Below are positions 34,228-44,046 of a stretch of 64,000 nucleotides of DNA, in pieces. Source of the DNA: Gongronella butleri (Eukaryota > Mucoromycota > Mucoromycetes > Mucorales > Cunninghamellaceae); the NCBI GenBank assembly GCA_025201375.1, contig JAIWZP010000004.1, positions 682,001 to 746,000 on the forward strand. The letters are read 5' to 3'. The notes below the pieces were generated by a model that was not told where the DNA came from, did not search any database, and was given only the letters and a program-made list of their open reading frames with translations. The translations under genes were made by a program, and so were the position numbers. The stretch's first letter is position 1; the number at the start of each line of letters is the position of its first letter.

Positions 34228-34803
34228 TCACTCTTTTGTATTTTGTTTTCGATGTTTTTGATATTTTTGATGCTTGGACCGCCGAATTGCGCGGGAAAAA
34301 TTGCTGTCCTCCTCATCTGAAAACCCGCCAAAGCCATTGTCTTCACAATCATCCAAAATCAGCAGCTGCTGAAGGTCCAAGGCTTGCGTCACCTTGGTCC
34401 CCACTTTTTCACCCAAAATAGCCGCTGGGCCCTGGATCGACGTACTTTGTGTGTTCGATTGGCCGCTGTTCTTGTTGCTATTGGCGCAATTGGGCGCCAA
34501 TGGCTGCTCAGACCGTGCTTGTGGCGCCAGTGGGGGTGACAGTGATGGCGAATGCCGCTTTGCACGCTTGTTGTGCCTATAATTGACGCCTTTAGTGCCT
34601 GGTGGACGCCCGGGCCTGCGCTTGGGCGCCGCTGCTTGGACGCTGCTGAGGTCAACTTGCTTGCGCGGACGTCCCATCGGCTTTTTGGGTAGCCCGCGAC
34701 CATACGACGTGCGCTTCCGCCCAAAAAGCGCGTCAAAGCTGCTAGCTTCCATATCACCTTCGTCTATAGGCCGCTTTTGGCCACCGCCATCCGCCTGATC
34801 CAT
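34228..34803 (-). CDS. AT-hook DNA-binding protein
   Basis: A single-exon gene of 191 residues. Two AT-hooks are visible at about residues 42-75: 'KKPMGRPRKQ' and 'KRRPGRPPGTKG', each with the R-G-R-P or G-R-P core that binds the minor groove of AT-rich DNA. Around them the sequence is basic and Pro/Ser-rich. The C-terminus has an acidic patch ('LILDDCEDNGF', 'SDEEDSNF') followed by a basic tail ('RRSKHQKYQKHRKQ'). The protein is likely nuclear, a chromatin or transcription accessory factor; nothing narrows its targets. ATG 34803 begins 'MDQADGGG'. The frame stays open upstream, but that part is translated leader with Phe-rich low complexity. The gene is divergent from the mL59 gene. Confidence 0.75.
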   Translation of the reverse strand: MDQADGGGQKRPIDEGDMEASSFDALFGRKRTSYGRGLPKKPMGRPRKQVDLSSVQAAAPKRRPGRPPGTKGVNYRHNKRAKRHSPSLSPPLAPQARSEQPLAPNCANSNKNSGQSNTQSTSIQGPAAILGEKVGTKVTQALDLQQLLILDDCEDNGFGGFSDEEDSNFSRAIRRSKHQKYQKHRKQNTKE

Positions 34804-35197
34804 TACCAACAACCAGAAGCTCAACGATAAAAAATCAGAAAAGTGAGAAAGAACAAAGAAAAAGGAGCGCGGGGCCTGAAAAAATGCCATAAAACATAAA
34901 AATCAGAACTTTGAGCGCTTTCCACCCCACCCCCATGAGCCATTGAGACCCGTTCAGACCAGGTACAACATCAGCGCACCATGTTCAACTTTACAGAGGA
35001 AATAGGGCCTTGGTACTCATGAAAACGGCATTAAACGAGCCATTGCACATCTATTAAGGGCTTCCAAGCCTCCTGTTGGCTGGTTTGAACGCTGTTGACA
35101 GCCAATTGGGGCCGCTGCTCTATTTGGTCCCCCGCCTTGTTTTGATTTTTTTTGTTTTTTTTTGCTTTTCTTCTTCTTGACACTTTTATTTTTTAAC
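34804..35197. other. Divergent promoter region (AT-hook gene / mL59 gene)
   Basis: 394 bases between two divergent start codons, with T/C-rich leaders at both ends in the sense of each gene (34845-34900 and 35140-35195). No gene is seen inside. Confidence 0.5.
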
Positions 35198-35689
35198 ATG
35201 TCGACGCACCGCCTCTTTACGTCCAAATTTGTGTCGCGCCTCGCACGCCCCCTGACGGAAGCCGACGTTCAGCCGCAGCTGGTGTACAACGAAGCCAAAC
35301 AAAAGAGCTTTTGGCGCCCACCCCGTGTTTCTCGCCGTGTTCAAAACGACCTTCGCAAGGCTTGCCTGCAGCACGGCGTCGACCCCGTCGCCTACGGCCT
35401 GCCCCCCGTCGCCGCGCCCAAGCCCCTCAAATACAAGCCTAACAAGCTCGAGAAGCACGAACGTATGCGCGCCGAAAGACAAGAAAACATCCAAAAGAAC
35501 CTGCAAAAGATGCCCCAGACCATCCAGGCTTGGAAGGAGGTAAAAAAAAAAAAAAAAAAAAAAAATTTGAACGCTTGCCGAGGGCAACGTCTGGTCAATT
35601 GATCCCTCACTCACTCCCTCTTCACTTTCACTCTTTCTTAGGACAAATTGAAGGAATTGGCCAAGCAAAAGTCCTCGTTACCCATTTAA
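35198..35689 (+). CDS. MRPL25: Mitochondrial large-subunit ribosomal protein mL59 (MRPL25 family)
   Basis: Exons 35198-35539 and 35642-35689; 129 residues. The characteristic core 'KSFWRPPRVSRRVQNDLRKA' is followed by 'YGLPP' and a basic helix ('KYKPNKLEKHERMRAERQ'), as in fungal mL59/Mrpl25. The N-terminus 'STHRLFTSKFVSRLARPLTE' has no acidic residue before position 20 and fits a short mitochondrial targeting or rRNA-binding segment. The protein is a fungal-specific component of the large mitoribosomal subunit. The intron starts with about 22 A. It ends '...SSLPI'. Confidence 0.85.
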
Positions 35690-36209
35690 AAAGGATTTCG
35701 TGTCTTTTTTTTCTTCTCATCTTGATCCCCCATCCCTTTTTGTACATTTCCCCTTTTTTCCTCAATATTTCGCAATTGCATTTGATCACTCTGCCTCGTT
35801 GTTTTCCCCAGTTTCCATAGAAATAAACATCATTATCACGTTTTTGCTGAATTTGGCCGTGTCGTGTCGCGCTGCTTGGAATTTTTAATCCGTCTAGCCG
35901 GGCTCGCTCGTCATCCACTCTGGAAATCGTGTCGACGGATTGGAAAAATGGCACCATATTTGGCCAGCACGGGTAAAATGGCATCATCTTGCACCAGGAT
36001 GGCCTCCAATGCCTCCAATGTGTGGTCTCACTTTACACAAACGCCATCTCATCATCTTCATCTTTACCCTGGACTTTCTGTTATCGGCATCGTATAAATA
36101 CCCTTCCTTTCATAATGTTGGTTTCCATACATTTGGCTGCTTTTTCACCTTTTTACCCTCCCCCTTTTTCCCCTCTCCTTTTTTTTTTCTTTTCATTTTA
36201 CCCAAATAC
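35690..36209. other. Intergenic region and promoter of the first permease gene
   Basis: 3' UTR of the mL59 gene, then a unique stretch. A TATA box at 36093-36100 and a strongly T/C-rich leader (36140-36200) lead to ATG 36210. No gene is seen. Confidence 0.5.
36093..36100 (+). promoter_or_regulatory. TATA box of permease copy 1
   Basis: TATAAATA, 117 bases before ATG 36210. Permease copy 2 has the same word 112 bases before its ATG, which supports function. Confidence 0.5.
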
Positions 36210-38308
36210 ATGGCTGCATTGGATGAAAAGAGGCCAATTGGCTCTAATGGCGTATCAGTCGCGCATTATGACGAGGAAATCAAGCAAGTGATTGTTTCCA
36301 GCGTCGCCAGCACGTCCAGCGACGAATTGTCCGCGGACAATGTCTCCGTCGAGGGCTACGTGCCTGACCTCGAGTACACGCCACAAGAAGAAAAGGCCGT
36401 GCGCCGCAAAATCGACCTCCACCTCATGACTTTTGTCCTCGCATGCACATTCATTCTAAACATGGACCGCACAAACATCTCCAATGCCATCTCGGATCAT
36501 ATGCCTCAACATCTCGTAAAAATACACACAAAAAAAAAGGGGCGGCGGGGATGCGAGGCGCGACTGACACGCGATTTTTTTTTTTTTTTGCATGAATGGC
36601 CCATTTTAGGGGTTCGACAACACATGGGTCAATAACACAGGCACGGTCTATTGTATTGTCTTTACCCTGTTCACCCTGCCCAACAATTTCATTGTCAAAC
36701 GCGTTGGCGCGCATCGCTGGATCCCCATTCTCATGACAAGCTGGTCCATTGTCACGTAAGATTTGGCAAATGCTGCTTCGCGCCTCCATCGCCCTCCTTT
36801 GGCTCATTTCTACATTTTTTTTTTCTTCAGTTGGGCACATTGCTTTTTGCAGAACAAGGCCGGCTACATGATCGTCCGCATCTTTATTGCCATCACCGAG
36901 GCCGGATTCATCCCCACATGCCTGTTTTACTTGACAACTTGGTATCGCACAAAGGAATTGCCAGAAAGACTCGCTTGGTTCTGGGCCTTGCAGGCATTTG
37001 CTTCCGCGTTCTCGGGCCTCTTGGCCTTTGGCGTCTTTCAACTAGCCGGACGAGCAGGTAAAAACGCCAAAAAAGCCCAATTGACTGTTTTTTACTGACT
37101 ATTTTTTTTTCCACAGGCTTGTACGGCTGGCAATGGCTCTTCCTCATCGACGGGGTCGTGTCCCACTTTGTGGGCTTCCTTGCATTGTAAGATTTCGCGT
37201 GATGCGACGCGCATTTTCATTGCGCAAAAGCTAATATACTTTTCTCAATATTTATTGTTAGCTTGTACTTGCCGTACACGCCTGCACACACGGGCACGTT
37301 GCTGCGCGGGCGCAAGCCATGGCTCACGGAGCGTGAGGTGCAAATTGCCGTGACGCGCATCATCCGCGACGACGCGTCAAAGGCAGACCAGCAGAAACTC
37401 TTGACTTGGGCCGACATCCGGTCCGCCGTCACCGACAGCCGCGTGTGGATGCATCTGCTCATCATCATGGTCCAGTAAGTTAAAAAGGGCGCGCGCCCAT
37501 GGGCAACCAAATTGACCCCCCAATTCGTTTTTGTATCATAGATTTATCCCACGCGTGCCCATTGACGCCTACTTCCCTACCATGATCCGCGACTTTGGCT
37601 TCGAGGTGACCATTTCCAACCTTTTGACCGTCCCGTCCTACATCATTGGCCTTGTCGTATCCGTCATTGTCGCCAACAGTGCCGACAAGCGCTGTTACTA
37701 TGCATTCCACGTCATCTTTTGCTGCGTGTGGTTCCTGGCGGGCGTCCTCGCCCTGGAACTCTTGCCCGACAATACTGGCAGGTGGTCCCTGTACGCGGCC
37801 CTCCTCTTCACGCAATCCGCGCCATCGTATCATGGTAAAAATACTATCACAACCCCTTGAAATACGCTGTTCTCACCTTTTTTTTCGTACCATTAGGCCT
37901 CCACATTGGCTGGTCCTCGGCCAATCTCGCCCCTGTCGGCAAGCGCACCATCTTCCTTGGCGCCGCCATTGGCGCCGCCAATATTGCAGGCGTCCCTGGC
38001 TCACAAATCTATCGTAAGCGCAATTTTAAGAAAAAAAGGCGCCATCCAAGCCATTGTTGCTGACTTTTGTATTTTATGGCAATACAGAGCAAAGCGACTA
38101 CCCACGTTATCACACTGGCAACTGGGCAAATGTGGGCCTTGCCATTCTGCCGATTTTGCTCCTCACGTTCCAACATTTCCGTTATGTGCGCCTCAATCGC
38201 AAGCGCGAAGCCACTTGGAATTCCATGACCGAAAAGGAACAAAAGCATTACACCGAAACCACCACAGACAAGGGCAACGACCGCCTCGACTATCGATTCA
38301 CCATCTAG
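36210..38308 (+). CDS. Dal5/allantoate-family MFS permease, copy 1
   Basis: Exons 36210-36515, 36610-36755, 36831-37057, 37117-37186, 37262-37474, 37542-37834, 37897-38013 and 38088-38308; 530 residues. It belongs to the anion:cation symporter (Dal5/Tna1) branch, which takes up allantoate, nicotinate, pantothenate or similar small anions. Typical signs: an N-terminal cytoplasmic tail ending 'RRKIDLHLM', helix 1 'NMDRTNISNAISD', 'AHRWIPILM', 'EAGFIPTCLFYLTTWY', 'PAHTGTLLRGRKPWL' in the central loop, 'GSQIY' before the last helices and a charged tail. Two more copies follow in the same orientation, about 70-80% identical by eye. This copy lacks one intron found in the others (after 'ILM'). The substrate is not identifiable. 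Confidence 0.9.
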
Positions 38309-39057
38309 TCCATTCCCTTTTTTTTGTATTATTTTTATTGCATGAATAATAAACAGGCGCCCATTGCGCCCCCTCTGATACTAAAATTTGCCAATCTGGC
38401 ACGGCAGAACCCTAGGGCGCGTAATAATTGAAAAATCGAGGTCATTTTACACGACAGAAATTATAAATTCATCAATGGCGTCTTTTGCCATTATCGCCCG
38501 CCGAGCAGGGCGCCGCCGAGCACCGAAACGTATCCCACAGTGAAAAAGACACGCTGAAATAGCCATACGGATCCAAATTTGAGGTTGACATCAATTTAAG
38601 ACTTTGTATTTTTTCAAAGAATTTCTATTCGATTTTTCTTTTGCTCTGCCTTTGATCCCAAGTTTCTGTCGTCTTGCATAGAAATCAGCGTCATTGTGAC
38701 GTTTTTGCTCAGTTTGGCGCAACTCGTGCCGCAAATGTCCAACGTTGATCTAGAAAACCGGTTTGATTTTTTTTTTCGGCATTGAAAACCAAGCCTTGCA
38801 GCTAAGAGCTCCATTCTCGATCCGTCTATCATAGCAGAATGATATCATTGTGAATAAGCATGTCCCTCAAATGCCTTTTATAATAATGGCCCGCAGACAC
38901 TACTTATGCAAGCAGCACACCTGATCAGCCCACCTGGCATTGTGTCCTATAAATATCGGACATTCCTGAACGCTGGCATCACCAATCGTGGATTCTTCTG
39001 CCTACCAGGCTCTATACACGCTTCTTTCCTTGCTTTTGAATTGTTTTGCCTACTCTC
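38309..39057. other. Intergenic region between permease copies 1 and 2
   Basis: AATAAT/AATAAA words near 38345-38352 serve the upstream gene. No gene is seen. A TATA box at 38946-38953 belongs to copy 2. Part of 38580-38720 resembles 35810-35880 ('GAAAT...CATTGTGACGTTTTTGCT', 'GTGTCGC'-like), so promoter or 3' flanks were probably duplicated with the genes. Confidence 0.45.
38946..38953 (+). promoter_or_regulatory. TATA box of permease copy 2
   Basis: TATAAATA, 112 bases before ATG 39058. Same word and spacing as at copy 1. Confidence 0.5.
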
Positions 39058-41218
39058 ATGTCAATTTTCGATAAAAACAGCGCCAATGGCACTGCCGCCG
39101 CTCAATATGACACGGAGCATTATGAGATGATGGTCCCAAGCGCGACAGGCCCTTCTAGGAAAGAAATGTTGACAGATGACGCTGTAATCGAGGGATACGT
39201 GCCCGATCTCGTTTACACGCCACAAGAAGAGACGGCGGTGCGCCGTAAAATTGATTTTCATCTCATGACCTTCCTCCTTGTCTGTATGTTTGTGTATAGA
39301 ATGGACAAGGCGAATATTTCCAATGCCATCTCGGATCATCTTCCCCAACACCTTGTGCGATAACAAAAAAAAACATATAAAAAAATAGAAAGGGGGCATC
39401 ATGGCTGACATTTGAATCTTTTTGCATTGCATTGCAGGAATTTAGCTACTCATGGATCAATGACACAAACATGGTGTGCAGCATTGTCGTTGCCCTAGTT
39501 TCGATTCCAAACAATTTCATTGCCAAACGTATCGGTGCGCATCGCTGGATCCCCATTTTGATGGTTTGTAATGACCAGTGGTGCGTTGAAAGCTCTCTGA
39601 TACAACGTGTCACATTTTTTTTTAGGCGAGCTGGGCAATTACCACGTAAAAATGCTCTAAATACGCACAATGCTGCGCAATGGACTAAAAGTTCGCTTTT
39701 ACTTGTCATGTAGATTGGCACATGTCTTTTTGCAAGATAAAGCAGGCTTCATGGTTGCACGCATCTTCATCGCCATCTCGGTGGCCGGCTTTGTTCCTAC
39801 GTGCCTTGTGTATTTGACCTCATTTTACAAAACCAGGGAATTGCCTGAGCGACTTGCCTGGTTTTATGGTTTGGAAACCTTTGCTGCCGCGATCTCTGGG
39901 CTTATTGCCTTTGGTGTCTTTCAATTAGCCGGTCGAGGAGGTAATGGCCCGTCAGAATCGTCAGTTTCACGCTCTAAATTGCTGTTTTCCCACCTTTTTT
40001 CTTTTTTCTTTTTTTTTTTTTTACGTGCCATCATCAGGTTGGCACGGCTGGCAATGGCTCTATCTCATTGACGGTGTCGTGTCTCTCTTTATGGCCATTC
40101 TCGCATTGTGAGATTTAGAGTTTTTATGATGTACTTGTGTTGACACGACGTGTTGTGATTTGCTTTAGCTTGCATTTGCCTTTGACGCCTGCGCACACGG
40201 GCACGTTGTTACGCGGGCGCAAGCCATGGCTCTCGGAGCGCGAGGCGCAGATTGCCGTGACGCGCATCATCCGAGACGACGCGTCAAAGACAGAACAGGA
40301 AAAATTCTTGACACTAGCTGACATTCGATCCGCCGCTTCCGACAGCCGCGTGTGGGTGCATCTGCTCATCATCGTGGTCGAGTACGAAGAGCTATCGAGG
40401 TCCATGGAAAGTGCAAATGCCGTTGATATATTTTTTTTGTAGAATCATTCCACGCGTGCCAATCGAAGTTTATTTTCCCACCATGATTCGTGAATTTGGC
40501 TTTGAGGTCGCGATTTCAAACCTTTTGACGGTGCCTGCGAATCTCATTTGCCTCGTCGTGTCGGTGATCGTGGCGCGACATGCAGACAAACGCGGATTTT
40601 ACGCGTTCCACGTGATTTTTTGCTGTGTGTGGTTCCTTGCGGGCGTCCTCGCTCTTGAATTGCTTCCCGACAATGCAACGAGGTGGGCACTGTATGCGGC
40701 GCTCCTCTTCACACAATCGTCACCCTCCTATGAAGGCAAACAACCAAAACAAACTCTAAAACACGCGCTTACAACCATTTTTCGAGCAATTAGGACTTCA
40801 CATTGGTTGGTCTTCGGCAAATCTCGCGCCCGTCGGCAAGCGCGCCATCTTCCTTGGTGCAGCTAGTGGTTGTGCTCATTTCTCAGGAGTGCCAGGCTCA
40901 CAAATCTATCGTACGTACCCCTAAAAATGCAAATCATACGCGCAGACCGAGCTAATTCCGCCCGCGTCATGCCTTTTTATTTTTTTCTTCCATGCAGAGG
41001 AAAGAGACTACCCGCGATATCACACGGGTAATTGGGTATGTGTAGGTCTTGCCATTGTGCCGATTTTGCTTTTGCTATGGCAGCATTTCCGCTACTTGCA
41101 TCTCAATCGCAAGCGTGACGCGAAATGGACCGCCATGACTGACAAGGAACAAGCGCACTACCTCGAAACCACCATGGACAAGGGCAATGACCGCCTCGAT
41201 TACCGGTTCACCATCTGA
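39058..41218 (+). CDS. Dal5/allantoate-family MFS permease, copy 2
   Basis: Exons 39058-39354, 39438-39563, 39626-39645, 39714-39940, 40038-40107, 40169-40381, 40443-40735, 40794-40910 and 40998-41218; 527 residues. It aligns end to end with copy 1 and copy 3 and has the same family motifs ('MDKANISNAISD', 'PAHTGTLLRGRKPWL', 'IIPRVPIEVYFP'). Exon 3 is only 20 nt and is shared with copy 3 but fused to exon 2 in copy 1. The donor of the seventh intron (40736-40793) is GC, not GT; the frame and the match to the paralogues require it. At 39714 the residue corresponding to Trp in copies 1 and 3 is Leu (TTG for TGG). Its stop lies 90 bases from the end of the FANCE-like gene on the other strand. 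Confidence 0.88.
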
Positions 41219-41307
41219 TCCATCCATGTTTTATGATTTTATTTGTCCTGTACGCATAACAAAAAAGAGACAAATTGGCCAAATGGTGGATTTGTGAAGC
41301 CTGAAAA

Positions 41308-43085
41308 CTAAGGTGGTCGCTTCTTTTTGAGGGCGGTGAGCTGGTTGAGGATGTTGCGTTTTAAAAACATCTGGCTTGATTGCGCAATGGCTTCCATGTC
41401 GGCCAGCAGGTTGTCGCCGGCAGCGACTAGCGTGGGTCCGTGCTTACTGGTCAGGGCAAGCATCACCTGCATTGCCTCCTTGTTGCGCGGCTCCTGCAGG
41501 ATCACCGACCGGCAAGTCAAAAGGATCTGCTGCAGCACGGGCGTTTCCAAGGCCACCAGTGGTGTGGCCGTGCACACCGTGTTCACGAGCTGCAGCGCCG
41601 ACTTTGAGAATGCCGTGCCGTTCCATTGTGCCAAAGGAAGCTTATCAAGACTGCCAAACAAGAGATATCTTCAAAAAAAAAATAGGAATTCAGTCAAGCT
41701 CATGGTCAAAAAGACGTGAAGATTCCTTTACCGAAGCAAGACAAGCCGAGTCGTTTGACCTAATGCCTCTTGAATCAGCTTCACAACAATATCCGAGTGC
41801 CGCAATTCATGATGCTCTATTTTTTTTAAAAAAAAAAAAAAAAAGAGAGAGTGTTTAAAAGAAAAACGCGAAAAAAACGTCCCTTCCACTCGTTTTTCAC
41901 GCGTCTTTTTCGCGTCTCGCACCTTGTAACGCGTCATTGAGCAGCGGCATGATCAAGCAGTCGACGGCAATGCTGTCAAAGCGCTTGGACACAAGCACCA
42001 GGTCGTTGAGCAGCACCCTAGGCAGGTTGGACGTCGTTTTGGACATCTAAAAAGAGGATTTGTTGAATGACGCGGCCCATCAACCCGCTATTGAATGCCT
42101 TACATAGGGGTATAGAAAAGATTGGTATGCTAGGCGCACCGATGCGGGATTCGCATTGTCGTCACGCCCAATCGCAGCACAAAGATCGGCTAAAAGCGCG
42201 TCCGTCCACGTCAATTGTACATGTTCGCACGCAATTTGCAACTAAAACGAGGGCGATGCTTGCGTTGAGCGCCTGCAAATAACCTTTTCTCAGCTTTCTC
42301 TTTCGCAATACTTACCTGCTCCGGTGTCAGTGCGAGCAAATCTTGGAAAACGCCCGGGCCATCGTGCTGCGACGACTGCGACATCTCTGGTGTGGCCCCG
42401 AGCCGATTGACACGTACGAGCACATCCTGAATCTCTTCCAAAATGCCGTCCACGTCCATGTCGTCGCCATTGTCTGCGTAAAATTTAAAAAAAGTGAGAA
42501 TTTTTTTCAAGGAAAACGAAACAGTCCACGCATTTTACCCATCTGTGATACCTGCGACGCGCCAATTGGCTGGCTTGAGCGCGTGGCAGACGTGTCGTGC
42601 AAAAGTCGGCGCGGTTTACGGGGCTTCAACGTGCCTGAGGTTGCGCGCTAGAGAAAATGTGAGCCATTCTGGCCTTTTTTTCACATGCTCCCGCCCCATC
42701 CCCTCTTACAATAACCGGTGCAAGACGGTCGTCGGCCGCTTCACACGCGTCATGGTCGTCGACAACCGGGAATAAAAGATCTAAAACGCCAAAAGTGAGC
42801 TTAAAAAGACGAAAAGCGGGCACTGGTTGTCCTACCTGGTGTAGACATGTACGTGTCAACATAGCCAAATGCATGCTGTAGAGACGGCGAGAACCCCTGG
42901 TTATGTTGTTGGATTTGTGCTTTCAGCTGCTGGATGCGTTCCTCGCGAAGGGCGGCAAAAGACATGTACAAAAATTCGAAAAGACGGTGCAATGGGTCTC
43001 CAGGCGCTTGCCTTTTTTTTTGTTGACCGCCCGGTTCAATCTGCGCTCCTGCGCACTGCGGAATTGCCTCTTGCAGCCCCATCAT
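41308..43085 (-). CDS. FANCE: Fanconi anaemia group E (FANCE)-like protein
   Basis: Eight exons on the minus strand: 42836-43085, 42710-42780, 42539-42647, 42316-42473, 42104-42241, 41923-42046, 41732-41816 and 41308-41668; 431 residues. The C-terminal ~250 residues are an all-helical repeat matching the FANCE C-terminal domain in order: 'ADLCAAIG', 'NLPRVLLNDLVLVSKRFDS' with 'LIMPLL', 'KSALQLVNTV', 'AMQVMLALTSKHG' and the final 'SSQMFLKRNILNQLTAL'. The N-terminal part has a helix ('PLHRLFEFLYMSFAALREER') and a basic linker ('KPRKPRRLLHD'). FANCE bridges FANCC and FANCD2 in interstrand-crosslink repair. The start is uncertain: ATG 43085 is the first in frame, the open frame continues upstream, and a run of 9 A lies inside exon 1. 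Similarity was judged by eye from known family patterns. Confidence 0.6.
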
Positions 43086-44046
43086 GGGGCGCTGCGCAAT
43101 CGTGCAACTAGATGACGATCGGCTAAATGCTCCATTGTCACCCAATGACAGATTTGTAAAAGGCCATCGACTCTATTTTCTGCAAGTTTCAGCTTATTTT
43201 TTCAAGTTTATGGGCTGGACAGCCAAGGAGTTTGCAAGAAAAATGCTGCTTTCATCGCGAAAATGCATTTTGACGCCCAAAAATCGCCCAAAAACCGGAA
43301 CAAACTGGCAATGCTCTTTGATTTTTGAATGCAATACATTTGCCTCGGTTGTGTGCCGGTTGTGTGTATGCCTATGCAAGGCAAAAAGTAGTCGCAAGCT
43401 CAAATTTTGCCCGCCTCGCGTTTAATCGTTAAACAGCGCATTGCTGTGATAGAACCAACCTGTTGGGGCGTGGCGCGCCAGACTTTTTGGCGCCTTCCCA
43501 AGTCACTCATGTCAATAAAATAAGCTTCGTGTCAAAGAAAGGCGTCATTGTCGAGAAATGGCACTTTTTTTTTTTGAAAATCAAGTTTAAATCACGATTT
43601 ATCGACGTCCAACTAGTCACATGCCCCTTGCACCACCAGATTGTCGGATTGGTTCAACCAGAGAGTATGCATCTGCACCTATCCCGCAAGCAATGCCAAT
43701 GTCCAAAAAAAAATGGTAAATGTATGTTAACCGGCTTGAAAATCGTGACGATGGACGTCGCAATGGGCGCCGTTTTCGAGGCTGCCCGCATTAAATGACC
43801 TCATCTTGCGCCAGATTGCTAATGACACGGTGCCTCTAATTCGGTTCCCCTGATTATATTATACACCTGCAATTGATCATCTCCCCCTTTTCCGTGTTTT
43901 AATCCCGTCACTCCACCTGCATATGCTTCATTCACGCAAGCCGCGATACTTGCGGGCCGTGCACTACGTTTGACGGATTCATACAACTCTTAACCCGCCT
44001 TTTCCCCCTTTTTTTCCTCTTTCTTTTTGATTTCTGCCCCAATATC
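43086..44046. other. Divergent intergenic region (FANCE-like gene / permease copy 3)
   Basis: No gene is seen. A TATA-like word (TATATTATA) at 43855-43863 and a T/C-rich leader (43990-44040) precede ATG 44047. A T-run at 43566-43575 and an A-run at 43706-43714 are present. Confidence 0.45.
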
